A stretch of DNA of 41,513 nucleotides from Christensenellaceae bacterium (lineage in GTDB: Bacteria; Bacillota; Clostridia; Christensenellales; DTU072): NCBI GenBank assembly GCA_031259965.1, contig JAIRKT010000102.1, forward strand, positions 1 to 41,513. Direction: 5' to 3'. Positions 26,250-37,556 of this stretch are shown here, in pieces (the stretch's first letter is position 1; each line of letters opens with the position of its first letter). The notes under the pieces were generated by a model. It made no database searches, was not told the DNA's origin, and was given only the letters and a program-made list of their open reading frames with translations. The translations under genes and the position numbers were made by a program.

Positions 26250-29200
26250 ATGACTAAAACAAGAAGAATAATCTTACTCTTTGTTTTTATATTTATAATT
26301 GCAATTTTTGTTACATCAATTTCCTCTAGTTTTGCCTCATTCACGACGCAATCAACTGAACAATACGAACAGGAATTTGAATTAAATGATATAACCTTTA
26401 CAGTTAATGGAAAAAAGGTTAACACAATTACCAATAGGGATCAAGGTCTTATAGCCAGAGGAAATGAATCCACCCTTGATTTCCAAATAAAAGTGGAATC
26501 GAGGCTCTTTTGGAATTATGAAGCCTATTATTCTTTTGATGTCTCGGTTTTTAATTACACTGACTATACCACAAACTATCCAGACGCGCCAACTCTTTCT
26601 GACTCTAGCTATTACACTGGCGCACTCGCCTATGCAATAGACGTTTACGAATATATAAATGGTGAATACATATATTTGTCAAACTTAAAGGAGTTTACGC
26701 ATTTTGATGGGTATGTAAAACTCAGTCAAACAAGTGTTCATGAATATTTAGTTAACAGGTCGTTTAAACTCGTATATTCACAAGCTGCTGGTGATTATTA
26801 TGAAAATACGGGATTTATTTTGAATTTGAAAGCTAATTCAGAATTAATTGATTATGAAATCTCAAAGAGATATTATGTTAACTCTGCATATGAACTAGCT
26901 GAAATTATAATGAACGAGGATTCATATAATTTAGAAGGAAAAACCATAGTATTAGCTTCTAATATCGAATTAACTGATGAATATGGTGTTGATGAGTATA
27001 AAATCAGTAGTAAGGTGGGGATTGATTTAAATGGTTATCAGCTAAAAATTGCAGACAATGTAGGACTCACTATTGACTGGAGCGCTGACGCATATGATGC
27101 GAATCTTCTAGATATAGGTTTGTTTGATTCAGCACCTGAGAGTATGAGACAGGCGGAGTCTTTAGTGGGCACTATAACTATTGTGCCTAACACTGATGAT
27201 TTTTATTTAATACAAGACGATATCTACATACAATCTAAGGCTGTAATTAAGGTAAATAGTTGTAATTTGACTAGATTTGTTGAGGCGTTCAATAAAAATA
27301 TTAATTATTACGAAAAACTCTTATTAACTAAAGGCTCTACCACTGCGCCTCAGTATATTAAAGCGTTCAAAAACATTTCATACTACGTTAGAAATGTGAC
27401 AATTGACTCAAGTAATAGCACAAGCACAATTGTGAGCGCAGCTATAAACAGCAGCAGTAGTATTAACTACGCTAAAGCCTTTTTCGATGTTGATATCAAA
27501 TCTAATCTAGATAGTAATGTTTTAGCATTTGATAGTAATGCAAAACCCATTCTTTTAATGGTTGATACAAATTATGATGAATCTTTGACAGAAGTTATTA
27601 CATTTAGTACCATCTTCACAGATCGCTCAACTAACCCAGATACAGACAGAACTTCTAATACGCTCACGCTGCGAGGTGAAGATCCATACACAATCGCGAC
27701 ATCGCTACTTGCGTTGATACCAAATTCTTTTAATCCCTCAGATCCATCTGGATTGTCTGGAGATTATATTAATTCATCGTTGTTTTTACCGGCTTTTGAT
27801 GAATCCTCAAAGGCCACAATAACTTGGGAATCTTCAGATCATACATATTTTAATCCAAACGGTACATATTTGAATAATAACTATGATGGCTCTCTAGTTA
27901 ATCCTATTGTTTTTGATGACTTAGATGATTGGGGGTCTAAAATTTTGAGGATTGGTGTAATAGTATCAACTCCTGATGGTGAAGAAAGTTATGCCGAAAA
28001 ATTAGTGGTTGTATCACCTGTAGATGCTAAACAAAGAACTGAACTTTTGTATAATTATAAGCAATTTGAACTAGCTAAAGCTGGCGATATGCTGTTTATA
28101 CCAGAAGACTTCTTTAATACAGGCGATAAGCCCATTATCTATCGCGATAAAGCTAGCTATATAGGGCTAGGAATTAAGTTATATGGTCTTAAAAATGTTG
28201 ACGTTGATAACAATTTCATAACTTTTTTACAACTCATTACAGCAATCCCAGATATAAATGATCCGCTGGGTTATTCCATCAACTATGTAACAGTTGAGAA
28301 TGATTTAATTACTTTAACTAATCACACTACTCAGGCAACCACATCTCTTACTTCTACTACAAAAACTACTATATCAACGACAATCACTGAATACAGTGTA
28401 GAATATGATAGTGTTTATTATAGATTGGTTGTAGAGAATTTGAATGATGCAGATGTTGGTAATTATCAAGACATATATTTAGAAGTTATACCAACGGATC
28501 CATCAAAAAGAGATTTGACAGTTGATGTTTTTTATAGAAACCAACTACAACTAGATGCCTTTGTATTCATACCAACCGAGTTTACATTTATATATGACGA
28601 TTCATTTGAAAATCCCTATACTTATGGAGACACTAAAATATATGGAGGGCGGATTGAACACACGCTAAAACAGGACATAACTGTAATGGGGATGTATAAA
28701 GCACTTGAATTGCATGATCCAAGGCCATTTTTGCAGTATGATTTTTCAAACAACGTTTACATTGAAGGTGATAGTTTTACTTTCTATGCTAAAGCCTATA
28801 CTTTGAGAGGGTCGTTAGTACATTACATAGTCGAATCATCTCAGGCAGCCTTATTGTTAGTTGAAAATAATATTTTTAGACAATTAAGTAAAAATTATGA
28901 TGATATAAATAATTATCCAGCACATAGTGAAGGACGTTTTTATAAAAACACTAATGGTTATACATTCTTTATGCGATATGATTATATGGATAACTTGCAA
29001 AAGCTCTATTTAGACGATGGAATGTTTTTTGAAATTGATGGGGTTGAATATACCTTTGATACGGAGCTTGCAAACGGAAATATTTATACTCATAGCGCTA
29101 AGTTTCAGGTTCAAGCGGAGGTTTTGCCGCCTGTAAAACAAACTATAATAAATATTGAGGCGAGATTCTATGAGGGAATTGATAGCACTGGCAAGCCTCT

Positions 29201-32200
29201 ACTGGATGCACAAGGCAACATAAAATGGCTTTATCAAACAACAGATGTATTACCAGAGTTGGTTAAATACAATTTGACTCTAATAGTTTTTGGAATTTAT
29301 CACAACAACCCACAGGAAATAGCGGATGTTGCTCTCTACAACGAATTAAAAAAATGGTATGATAAGAATAAAAATGGGTATATTGAAATAACAGAAGCTG
29401 AACTGCCATGGAGTGAGATTGAATCAACCACTATGCAGTATTTAAACAATACAACATATCACCTATATTATTACTACATAGACGCTGCAGGCAAAAATAT
29501 ATCTTCTCTTAAAGGATTAGAGTATTTTATTAACTTGAAAAATATTACTTTAGCTACTAATAGTATTGAAAATTTATCGCCATTAACTTATTTGAGTTCA
29601 TTAACATTTATATCGCTTGTAAGCAACAATATAAGTGATTTAGAAGGACTCAGATTTTTAGATAATTTGGAATATTTGAATCTTCAGGATAATAAGATAG
29701 TTGATTTGAAACCTATCCAACATTTATTGAGTGTAAAGTGGTTGAGAATTGCAGGTAATACTAACATAGTTGATTTTTTACCTATATCAGGGTACAAGAA
29801 CCTGCTCTATTACGACGCAAGATGTGGTGACGCCCTAATGGCGAATAGCCAGTCGATATACGCTATCTCATTAACACAATATAATAGCCCCACCGCAGAT
29901 GTAATCATATATAGTAATGTTCAAATACAGCCAAGAGACAATGCGAAAATTGTAGCAGCTAGGGCGCTCTCTAATTTGATTGTAGCCAACCTTACACAAA
30001 CCACTCTAAATGTTCCAAACACATATCAATGGCTTGATGCTAATAATAATTTAAAGACATATACAATCAGATGGAGTGTTGTCAACCTAGATGATCAAAA
30101 GTATATTAATTTTGTAGAGGACGCTAATAAAAATACTATCGGTTATGTGATTAAAAATACGATTGTAAATCGTGATATTACTATTCAGGTACAGGTAACC
30201 GAAGATGGATCTTCAACCGGCGCGATATTTATGGCAAGAAGAGTAAACATTTTATTACTCGCTGCATCTGACGCGCAGGAAGTATGGATGCAAATGACAC
30301 CTGCTGAATCCTCGGCGCTTATCACATATTACAATGAAGTACTGCACAAAACGCCACCTGTAGCAGCTAGAACAGTTTCAAACGCCGCTGGAACCTGGGT
30401 TTACTATGTGGCAGCTGACATTATAGTTGATCCTGCGCTTTTAGACACAGTTATTAACCTCCTTAATACTGACGCTACAACTTCGCTACCTGGAGATATT
30501 AATGATATGTATGTATTGTCGATCGCAGAGCGTGGAACCAGCATAACTAGTACTGAACTGCAAAATCATGGAATTACTAGTATTGAGGGTTTACAGTTTT
30601 GTACAGGCTTAACTACACGTATTAATTTGACTGGCAATGTGTTAGATGATTTAATACCAATATCGAAAATGTCAAATCTTGTATGGCTCACAATTAGCGG
30701 CAAAAAATATGATTATACACAAATTACAGACAATTATGCATCGCCTGCTGCAGCCAGCACATTTACAACATTAGATGTAGTTTCATGTTATGGAACATCT
30801 GAAAATGATAGTTTATCAAAACTCTATCAACTATATTTGTTATATCCCAAACTCAATATTTATAAGGATAGTTCCTCTGTTGTATGGAATCCATACGAAA
30901 AGATTGTACTACAAAATCAGTTGTTTGATCCAACTTTTGTGATTAGTCAAAAAGGCCAAAAATATTATGTTTTTGGAAATGAGTCCGATCTTTTTAAGGC
31001 TGTACGCTTGTATGATGTGCAAAGTGTTAATTATTTTATAACCTCAATCACGATTAATTATAGAGAAACCAATATGGTGGACTCTACCTATTTCCAAGTA
31101 TTAAGTAAATCTGGCACAGTATCTGCGATTGCACAGAATTTGACTGGTCCTCAAATTCAGACCAAAGCAATAACTAGTCGAAGTGTTTCGGTTCAAAATG
31201 GGATTGAATGTTTGTATTCACCATTTGAGAGTGCCACTTTGATTGTATCAATTCAATTCAAGTTTTATGATGGCAGAACGGATAGTAGCTCTCATGAGCC
31301 ACCTCTTTTGACTGTGCATCTAAAAACAGAACCTAGTGACCATATTTTGGTTGTGGATTATAAACCAACTTCAGCTCTTGCAGCTCGCGAAGTGCCTATT
31401 GCTGTTGTTTATCCAGGTCTTAGCCTTCGTAGCGTGGTAATGAAAAAACTTGAGGCCATATTTACATCTACCACTACAAAAACTGGAAAAGCAGCTACCA
31501 CCATAGGAACTGGTTATTATTATGAGACTTCAACTAAAAAGTATTATATAACTCAAAGTACGCTAGGCGTTATTTCTTTTTCGGCGACAGACATACAAGA
31601 GATTAGTGGTGAGGGATATAGTCAAATTGTATATAACTCAATAACATATTCAAATTTACTGCCTATAAACGGACTCGCCTTACTTAAAAACCTTAAAGGT
31701 GTTACTTTTATAAGGGACGCGAGGCTAGGCGATGGTAGTGAACTTGTCAACCTTGTCACTATAAATATTAGAATGTCTGTTGCTGATTTTTCCACACTTG
31801 ACTATTCAAAACCACTAACAAACTTAAAAAATTTAAGACTAGGTAATGACGCTTCTAATGGCGGATACAATTCTGTTAGTTCTCTATTTGCTGTGCGTGG
31901 TGTAGTATGGCTAAACGCAAATGCACAAAGCTATTTATCAACAGCCTTTCTACCAAATCTTGAAGTTTTGCATCTACTACAATGTGGACTTAAAGAGTGG
32001 AGTATTCTACAAGGTTTTGCAAATAGTGTTTCTAATAAAATAGCGCAACTCTATACTTATTCATCTGCTACTACTAGCAATAACTATAATAATAATTTGT
32101 ATTATAAAAACAAAAACAATAATTCGCCTACTGCGGCTCTTTACGTCGAGCAAATCTACAAGAATTCATCTGCTCAGACAAAGGACTATAGAATAGGCGA

Positions 32201-35200
32201 ACCTTCACAAACAAATGACACAAAAGAAGAGAATTCAAACTATATATATACACCTGATGCATTCAAAATTGAAGTTACAGCTATGAACATGCTTGATATT
32301 TCGGTTGACGCTGAATTTTCTGAATTTTCAACTTATATAACAGGCCTTGATGTTCGATTTGATAATGCGCCTGATAACTATTCGATTTCAAGTGCTGCAG
32401 TTGGATTTATGAGTGAGCTGCCTGATGGGTCAGTTGAAGGTACTTACAGGGATACAGCTCTAAAGGAGATGAATAAAGATAATAAAACAATTTATCTCCC
32501 TGCTTCTACCTTCAATGCATCGTTTGGAACCTATTATGGATCAATTCAAACTACAATATATGATACATCACCAGGTGCTTCATTTGAGCGTGCTTTTAGC
32601 ATATCCTGGTTTATTCATGGGGTTAGCGCGGCATCCGCTGCCAAAATTTTCAAGTCAACTTCAAATAGTATTACTTTTGTAGATTATAATACCGATACAT
32701 CTATGAATACAGTAAATGATTGGGGTGGCAAGTTTTGTCGTATAGATTTTAATGATTATAAATCTGAAACATTAGAACTTGTAACTGATCTCGCATCTGA
32801 TGTGTTTATTATAATTGAAGGGATAATAGGTGTGAGGACTGGTTATACTAATCCCTCTAAAGTTGGATATTTTGATGTCATCCACGTAGGTCAAGGTAGT
32901 GACCCTACTAAATTTAAGTTTGACCCAACTACCGCTACGCTAACGCCTTTTGCATTCAGCGCTGCTATGCAATCATTTGTATACCCTCTTTTTATACGAA
33001 ATCCCAAAGTCGCTCTAGATGTTGTAACTAGCCCCGCTTCTACTTACTTATCATATGGAGTCTTCGATGACATGGCACTTAGAACCCTAACATATTTGGT
33101 GATGTGTAAATTAAGCGGACATATGGCGGATACTTTTACTGATTCTAACAAAACATATCCAGGCGGATATATAATAGCGTCTGTTGCCGCTAGTGTCAAA
33201 AGAATAAATGCATCAAATGAGAGTAATGCTTCGACTGCAAACAATCAGGCAGCGCCAGTAGTAGGTCAGGTCGTTGGATATTCAACAACGTCTGTTACTG
33301 CATCAGCTAATACTAATGTTTCCTTTCAATATAGTACTGTTGTTCTTTTAAAAAGTACTTCTCAGACTGGCGGTAATGATAGGCTCGCACCATACGTACT
33401 TAATTTGTATAGTCTAGTAGGTTTAGACAAGGTCTATACGGGTCTAACCGAATTTAGTGCTAACAATAATAATATTCAGTCACTAAAGGGCATTGAGGGA
33501 TTAAAAAATAGTCTGCAATGGTTATATCTTGATGGTAATATGCTCCAAAACCTAGATGAACTCAAAGATTTTAATAAACTGTTAGTTGTAAATGTTGCGA
33601 GAAACAGACTAACGAGCATAAAACATCCAGATGGTGATTATTCTAGTTTTTATAGTGCTACTACAACTCTAGCCTCTATTAATTTGTCATATAATTATTA
33701 TTTAGACCTAGTTCAATTACAATATTTAGAAAAGACACTATTAAAGGGTAACACCACTAAAACATCTTATATTCTTTCTTCAACTTCTTCTTCAACTGCA
33801 ATTACAACTACAGTAAGGGCCAGCTTAAACTTTGAATTGTATGTATATGATACTGCCGCGCAGCGAACATACAGTGAAGCGTTTTGGAACTCTATTTATA
33901 AGATATTTAGTAATTTATCCTCATTTCTTTGGACTTCAACCATTACTTCTTCAAGCTTTTTTTTACACGCAACATATATAGATGATAAAGCTAGTTCTGC
34001 TAATGGTCTTGTAAAAATAAACCCAGCACAAATGAACCATTTTTTTAATGATGTTATAAAAGGCGAATTTACAGACATAAAAGACATTAAGGAGAAGGGT
34101 CTATCAGCCAATGGTGTATCGGGTGATACACAAGACTATTTAGCTTATAGACAAAAAGTATCTAGTAATGCTACATATGGAGTTAACGTACTTTACTTTC
34201 CATTACAGAGATTGGCTTATACTACATCAGCCTCAGCGTATGTTGGCATGCGTTCGGATATTTCTGATTCGGGTGATTCAGTAAATCTTTCTATTAGTTC
34301 AACCACTTCCAGCTTTTCAGCTGTAAATAACCTTATTTCTTACGCAAAGCCTGATGAAGTTATAATTTTAGTAAGTAGAGTTGCCGTCACCACCTATCTT
34401 TCTTCACAACTGCAAGTTAGATACACTGTACCATTTAAACACAACAGCGCATTAAGCGGCACTGTTGCGTTTAGAACGAATTCTAGCCATACGTTAGCTA
34501 ACAATCCAAATCAAGTGATTGTAGCTAGTGATGTTGATCCAGCAATTTGGTTTTATTTATGTTCAATAGGTACTCCTACTCTTAATACTACTGATGGTAT
34601 ACAATACATTACAGATAATACTGTAAGTAGGCAAATCATTATATATTCTGATTGTGGAATTAAATCGCTCAAAGGCCTTCATAAAATGCAAAATGTTTAT
34701 GAAATTTATATTTATGCACCTTCCCTCGATTCTTTATTTGAAGACTATTGGCCGCCAAAACTCCGTATTCTGACAATAACAGGCTCTAGTGCGCTTCTAA
34801 GCGAACAAGACATAGCAAGGTCATTATCAAAAGTTGACATAAGCAACTTAGGGTTAGCATTTTCGCTTAATTTCTATACTTTGCAACTAAATTATAATAA
34901 AGGTATAGGTCAAATAGTTAAATTTGATGGTAAAGATTATACCACTCTTGGTGGTTTAATTAGTGCTGTTATAAACAAAATTCAGACTGGCAGCTATATC
35001 TGCACATACCTTGAATTCTCATTTGACGTTAGAGGTAATTTAGATAATTTTTATAATGCCACTAAGCTTGTTAAAACAAACAACATGATGGATAAAACAA
35101 TTTCCTACTTTTATAACATCGAGGATTCACTTTTTGGAAACAAAATAAATGTATCAACTGTTTCTTCTACTTCGCTTCAACCAAACTATCGAGTAATGGC

Positions 35201-37289
35201 ACTATCTTCATTTGTTGGGATGGGAAAGAATGCTACGCATAATGCTATGATTTCCACTACTTCAACTACTGGTAATTATGTAACTACATTTAATGTTTAT
35301 TTAACTGACTATATCTCGCTCGATGTTATTACTGATTTATCATTCTTTAATCACGATGCTACAAAATACTTATACTGGCAGAATACTTCTAGTGCTGGCC
35401 TTTATAACGTGGCTATATTAAATTCTGGTTCACAACTACGAACTAACGCTACTCTCCGCTCTGCAGTTAGGAATGCATATTTAAATTTAGAAAAAGCGTC
35501 TGAAGCTGTACTCAATATGGGATCAAATTCCTCCCCTGCACGTGGTTCTGCTTATTTGATACCTGCAACTATAACAGTTAAATATGATTCAGCTAACCCT
35601 ACTGAATATATCTACTATATGCCTTCCTTTGTTTTCTATTATAATATACCAATTCAGATAAACTATAATATAGAATCAACTCCTATTGATCTTGATGATA
35701 AGGTAAAAGTCGTAACAAATACAGGGAATTGGACTTCGTTGCTCAAACTCGATAGTGCAAATTTATCATTAGTCACTGTAACTACCAAATATACTTTAAC
35801 TACCCCTTCATTCACAGGTGCATATAGCACATATGTGCAAGGCACTCCAGCTAGTATCACTAGTACTTATAAAGCCCAATCTGTATTCACAATTAATCCC
35901 GCCTCTTTTGAATATGTAAACGGCGGAGGCACTACTACACTTAAAAAACATAAGCTATATCTAGAAATACGTGATTCAGGAACTGACAAAACTGGTTCCG
36001 CACTGGTTCCCGCTGAAGACTATTTTGAAAGTCCCCTCCTTATTTCTTCAATAATAAATGGTTGTTTGTCAAGTTCTATCATTTATACTGATGTTACTAA
36101 TTCTGTTGGATTTACTAGTGGTACATTATTGCCTGCTTTGATTTCAACAAAATTTACTTCCTTCACAGGTGATCAATCAGCATATTTTTTGTCGTATACT
36201 CAAATAACTAATGCTAAAACTCTAAAAATCGTGAATACTGGTCCTATTGTGCAACTATCAAACGTAACAACTGGACATAACAATTCAATTACTAGCATAA
36301 AAGGTGTTGAGCTATTTACGAATCTTAAGACACTTGCTATATCCCATTCATCAATTCTAGACTTGTCGCCTATTAAAAATTTGGCGCTCGAAAATTTTTA
36401 TTTCTCAAGCAACGTCGGATATGTAAGTACCATTTCCACTTTAGCTGCTGGGATTAAGCCGCGTTTTACACTAAAACTATTACCACTACTAGGATCAGCA
36501 TCGTCTCTTCTTAGATTTAGCATACAAGACGTTAAATCAAGTGATGATGTAGATTATACACTAGACTATGAGGATCTTAATATTTTAAAAGCTTTTACAA
36601 AACTCACTAATGTGTATATAGGTGCTCAAGCCTATTCAAAATTAAATATTATAGAGACAGCTAACTACTTGCAATTTTATACCTTATACACCTGGTTTGT
36701 TGTTAATAGAAGCAGTGTAAATTTTTCAATCCCTGCTATTGGTAACATGGAGAGTTCTTTTGTTAGTACAGAATCAAGAGAAGCTGTAGAATTTTTCTCT
36801 AAAATCACGCCAACTCATTTTACTGATTCCGGTGCAACTGGCACAAATTTTCTATATGACTTTTTGTTTAAACCAATCAAAGACCAAAACACAGTTACAA
36901 ATGGAATAATAGAAACAAAACTTCCAGCCTATATAGATTCTGGTGGTGTTTATACTGCTTTAAGATGGTTTCCAGCATCTTCTGTGATTACAAATGATGG
37001 TTATAAATTCGCGAGCACAAACACTGGTACAACATATTACTTTGTGAATAACACAATAGCTCTAAAACATGGCGATTCTATTAGTTATGATAATTTACAA
37101 AAACTATTAAAAGATAGTTCATTTATTAATTTGATGTATGCAAAGACAATAAGTTGTTATACCTCAATTAAAACTGATAGCAAACATTCACTATTTCAGT
37201 ATTTAAATACTACAATATATTGTAGAGCAACAATTAATTCGATAGATCATATAGCTTACTACACCTATGATTTTAGCGAGTTTCTCTGA
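26250..37289 (+). CDS. Giant secreted leucine-rich-repeat surface protein (3,679 residues)
   Basis: The N-terminus (KTRR, then a hydrophobic run at 8-26, then SSFA) is a signal peptide with likely cleavage after Ala29, or an uncleaved anchor. The rest is Ser, Thr, Tyr and Asn rich and nearly free of cysteine. Six internalin-like LRR blocks recur, around residues 1083-1187 (five repeats such as LKNITLATNSIENLSPL), 1440-1485, 1807-1910, 2400-2500, 2801-2850 and 3347-3385, each separated by several hundred residues of beta-rich, Ig-like sequence. DKNKNGYIEITE (1038-1049) is a textbook EF-hand loop just before the first block. There is no LPxTG motif or C-terminal membrane segment. An adhesin is the simplest role. 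The ribosome site GCGGAGG fixes the start. Expression should respond to cyclic-di-GMP. Confidence 0.88.
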   Translation: MTKTRRIILLFVFIFIIAIFVTSISSSFASFTTQSTEQYEQEFELNDITFTVNGKKVNTITNRDQGLIARGNESTLDFQIKVESRLFWNYEAYYSFDVSVFNYTDYTTNYPDAPTLSDSSYYTGALAYAIDVYEYINGEYIYLSNLKEFTHFDGYVKLSQTSVHEYLVNRSFKLVYSQAAGDYYENTGFILNLKANSELIDYEISKRYYVNSAYELAEIIMNEDSYNLEGKTIVLASNIELTDEYGVDEYKISSKVGIDLNGYQLKIADNVGLTIDWSADAYDANLLDIGLFDSAPESMRQAESLVGTITIVPNTDDFYLIQDDIYIQSKAVIKVNSCNLTRFVEAFNKNINYYEKLLLTKGSTTAPQYIKAFKNISYYVRNVTIDSSNSTSTIVSAAINSSSSINYAKAFFDVDIKSNLDSNVLAFDSNAKPILLMVDTNYDESLTEVITFSTIFTDRSTNPDTDRTSNTLTLRGEDPYTIATSLLALIPNSFNPSDPSGLSGDYINSSLFLPAFDESSKATITWESSDHTYFNPNGTYLNNNYDGSLVNPIVFDDLDDWGSKILRIGVIVSTPDGEESYAEKLVVVSPVDAKQRTELLYNYKQFELAKAGDMLFIPEDFFNTGDKPIIYRDKASYIGLGIKLYGLKNVDVDNNFITFLQLITAIPDINDPLGYSINYVTVENDLITLTNHTTQATTSLTSTTKTTISTTITEYSVEYDSVYYRLVVENLNDADVGNYQDIYLEVIPTDPSKRDLTVDVFYRNQLQLDAFVFIPTEFTFIYDDSFENPYTYGDTKIYGGRIEHTLKQDITVMGMYKALELHDPRPFLQYDFSNNVYIEGDSFTFYAKAYTLRGSLVHYIVESSQAALLLVENNIFRQLSKNYDDINNYPAHSEGRFYKNTNGYTFFMRYDYMDNLQKLYLDDGMFFEIDGVEYTFDTELANGNIYTHSAKFQVQAEVLPPVKQTIINIEARFYEGIDSTGKPLLDAQGNIKWLYQTTDVLPELVKYNLTLIVFGIYHNNPQEIADVALYNELKKWYDKNKNGYIEITEAELPWSEIESTTMQYLNNTTYHLYYYYIDAAGKNISSLKGLEYFINLKNITLATNSIENLSPLTYLSSLTFISLVSNNISDLEGLRFLDNLEYLNLQDNKIVDLKPIQHLLSVKWLRIAGNTNIVDFLPISGYKNLLYYDARCGDALMANSQSIYAISLTQYNSPTADVIIYSNVQIQPRDNAKIVAARALSNLIVANLTQTTLNVPNTYQWLDANNNLKTYTIRWSVVNLDDQKYINFVEDANKNTIGYVIKNTIVNRDITIQVQVTEDGSSTGAIFMARRVNILLLAASDAQEVWMQMTPAESSALITYYNEVLHKTPPVAARTVSNAAGTWVYYVAADIIVDPALLDTVINLLNTDATTSLPGDINDMYVLSIAERGTSITSTELQNHGITSIEGLQFCTGLTTRINLTGNVLDDLIPISKMSNLVWLTISGKKYDYTQITDNYASPAAASTFTTLDVVSCYGTSENDSLSKLYQLYLLYPKLNIYKDSSSVVWNPYEKIVLQNQLFDPTFVISQKGQKYYVFGNESDLFKAVRLYDVQSVNYFITSITINYRETNMVDSTYFQVLSKSGTVSAIAQNLTGPQIQTKAITSRSVSVQNGIECLYSPFESATLIVSIQFKFYDGRTDSSSHEPPLLTVHLKTEPSDHILVVDYKPTSALAAREVPIAVVYPGLSLRSVVMKKLEAIFTSTTTKTGKAATTIGTGYYYETSTKKYYITQSTLGVISFSATDIQEISGEGYSQIVYNSITYSNLLPINGLALLKNLKGVTFIRDARLGDGSELVNLVTINIRMSVADFSTLDYSKPLTNLKNLRLGNDASNGGYNSVSSLFAVRGVVWLNANAQSYLSTAFLPNLEVLHLLQCGLKEWSILQGFANSVSNKIAQLYTYSSATTSNNYNNNLYYKNKNNNSPTAALYVEQIYKNSSAQTKDYRIGEPSQTNDTKEENSNYIYTPDAFKIEVTAMNMLDISVDAEFSEFSTYITGLDVRFDNAPDNYSISSAAVGFMSELPDGSVEGTYRDTALKEMNKDNKTIYLPASTFNASFGTYYGSIQTTIYDTSPGASFERAFSISWFIHGVSAASAAKIFKSTSNSITFVDYNTDTSMNTVNDWGGKFCRIDFNDYKSETLELVTDLASDVFIIIEGIIGVRTGYTNPSKVGYFDVIHVGQGSDPTKFKFDPTTATLTPFAFSAAMQSFVYPLFIRNPKVALDVVTSPASTYLSYGVFDDMALRTLTYLVMCKLSGHMADTFTDSNKTYPGGYIIASVAASVKRINASNESNASTANNQAAPVVGQVVGYSTTSVTASANTNVSFQYSTVVLLKSTSQTGGNDRLAPYVLNLYSLVGLDKVYTGLTEFSANNNNIQSLKGIEGLKNSLQWLYLDGNMLQNLDELKDFNKLLVVNVARNRLTSIKHPDGDYSSFYSATTTLASINLSYNYYLDLVQLQYLEKTLLKGNTTKTSYILSSTSSSTAITTTVRASLNFELYVYDTAAQRTYSEAFWNSIYKIFSNLSSFLWTSTITSSSFFLHATYIDDKASSANGLVKINPAQMNHFFNDVIKGEFTDIKDIKEKGLSANGVSGDTQDYLAYRQKVSSNATYGVNVLYFPLQRLAYTTSASAYVGMRSDISDSGDSVNLSISSTTSSFSAVNNLISYAKPDEVIILVSRVAVTTYLSSQLQVRYTVPFKHNSALSGTVAFRTNSSHTLANNPNQVIVASDVDPAIWFYLCSIGTPTLNTTDGIQYITDNTVSRQIIIYSDCGIKSLKGLHKMQNVYEIYIYAPSLDSLFEDYWPPKLRILTITGSSALLSEQDIARSLSKVDISNLGLAFSLNFYTLQLNYNKGIGQIVKFDGKDYTTLGGLISAVINKIQTGSYICTYLEFSFDVRGNLDNFYNATKLVKTNNMMDKTISYFYNIEDSLFGNKINVSTVSSTSLQPNYRVMALSSFVGMGKNATHNAMISTTSTTGNYVTTFNVYLTDYISLDVITDLSFFNHDATKYLYWQNTSSAGLYNVAILNSGSQLRTNATLRSAVRNAYLNLEKASEAVLNMGSNSSPARGSAYLIPATITVKYDSANPTEYIYYMPSFVFYYNIPIQINYNIESTPIDLDDKVKVVTNTGNWTSLLKLDSANLSLVTVTTKYTLTTPSFTGAYSTYVQGTPASITSTYKAQSVFTINPASFEYVNGGGTTTLKKHKLYLEIRDSGTDKTGSALVPAEDYFESPLLISSIINGCLSSSIIYTDVTNSVGFTSGTLLPALISTKFTSFTGDQSAYFLSYTQITNAKTLKIVNTGPIVQLSNVTTGHNNSITSIKGVELFTNLKTLAISHSSILDLSPIKNLALENFYFSSNVGYVSTISTLAAGIKPRFTLKLLPLLGSASSLLRFSIQDVKSSDDVDYTLDYEDLNILKAFTKLTNVYIGAQAYSKLNIIETANYLQFYTLYTWFVVNRSSVNFSIPAIGNMESSFVSTESREAVEFFSKITPTHFTDSGATGTNFLYDFLFKPIKDQNTVTNGIIETKLPAYIDSGGVYTALRWFPASSVITNDGYKFASTNTGTTYYFVNNTIALKHGDSISYDNLQKLLKDSSFINLMYAKTISCYTSIKTDSKHSLFQYLNTTIYCRATINSIDHIAYYTYDFSEFL

Positions 37290-37320
37290 TTTTTTATAAT
37301 CAAATTAGAACTAATTATTT

Positions 37321-37353
37321 AAGTGGCACTAACTTTTAGTTAGTGCCACTTTT
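37321..37353 (+). terminator. Hairpin terminator after the giant LRR gene
   Basis: AAGTGGCACTAAC (37321-37333), loop TTTTA and GTTAGTGCCACTT (37339-37351) make a perfect 13-bp stem. The following T-run is short (three to four). Confidence 0.75.
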
Positions 37354-37556
37354 AAGATAATAAAAGGACAGGCAAAATTTAGAGATATAACTTAGAAAAC
37401 TTTCTAATATGAAGGGTCTAGTATGATGATATTAATCAAATTATATAAAAAGCTCTTGATAAAATCATGTAATATAAAATTTAGATTTAAATCGCTAAAC
37501 CTATAGTAGAAAAGAAGAGATATAGAGATTTTAAATATTAAGAGACAAAAATATCA

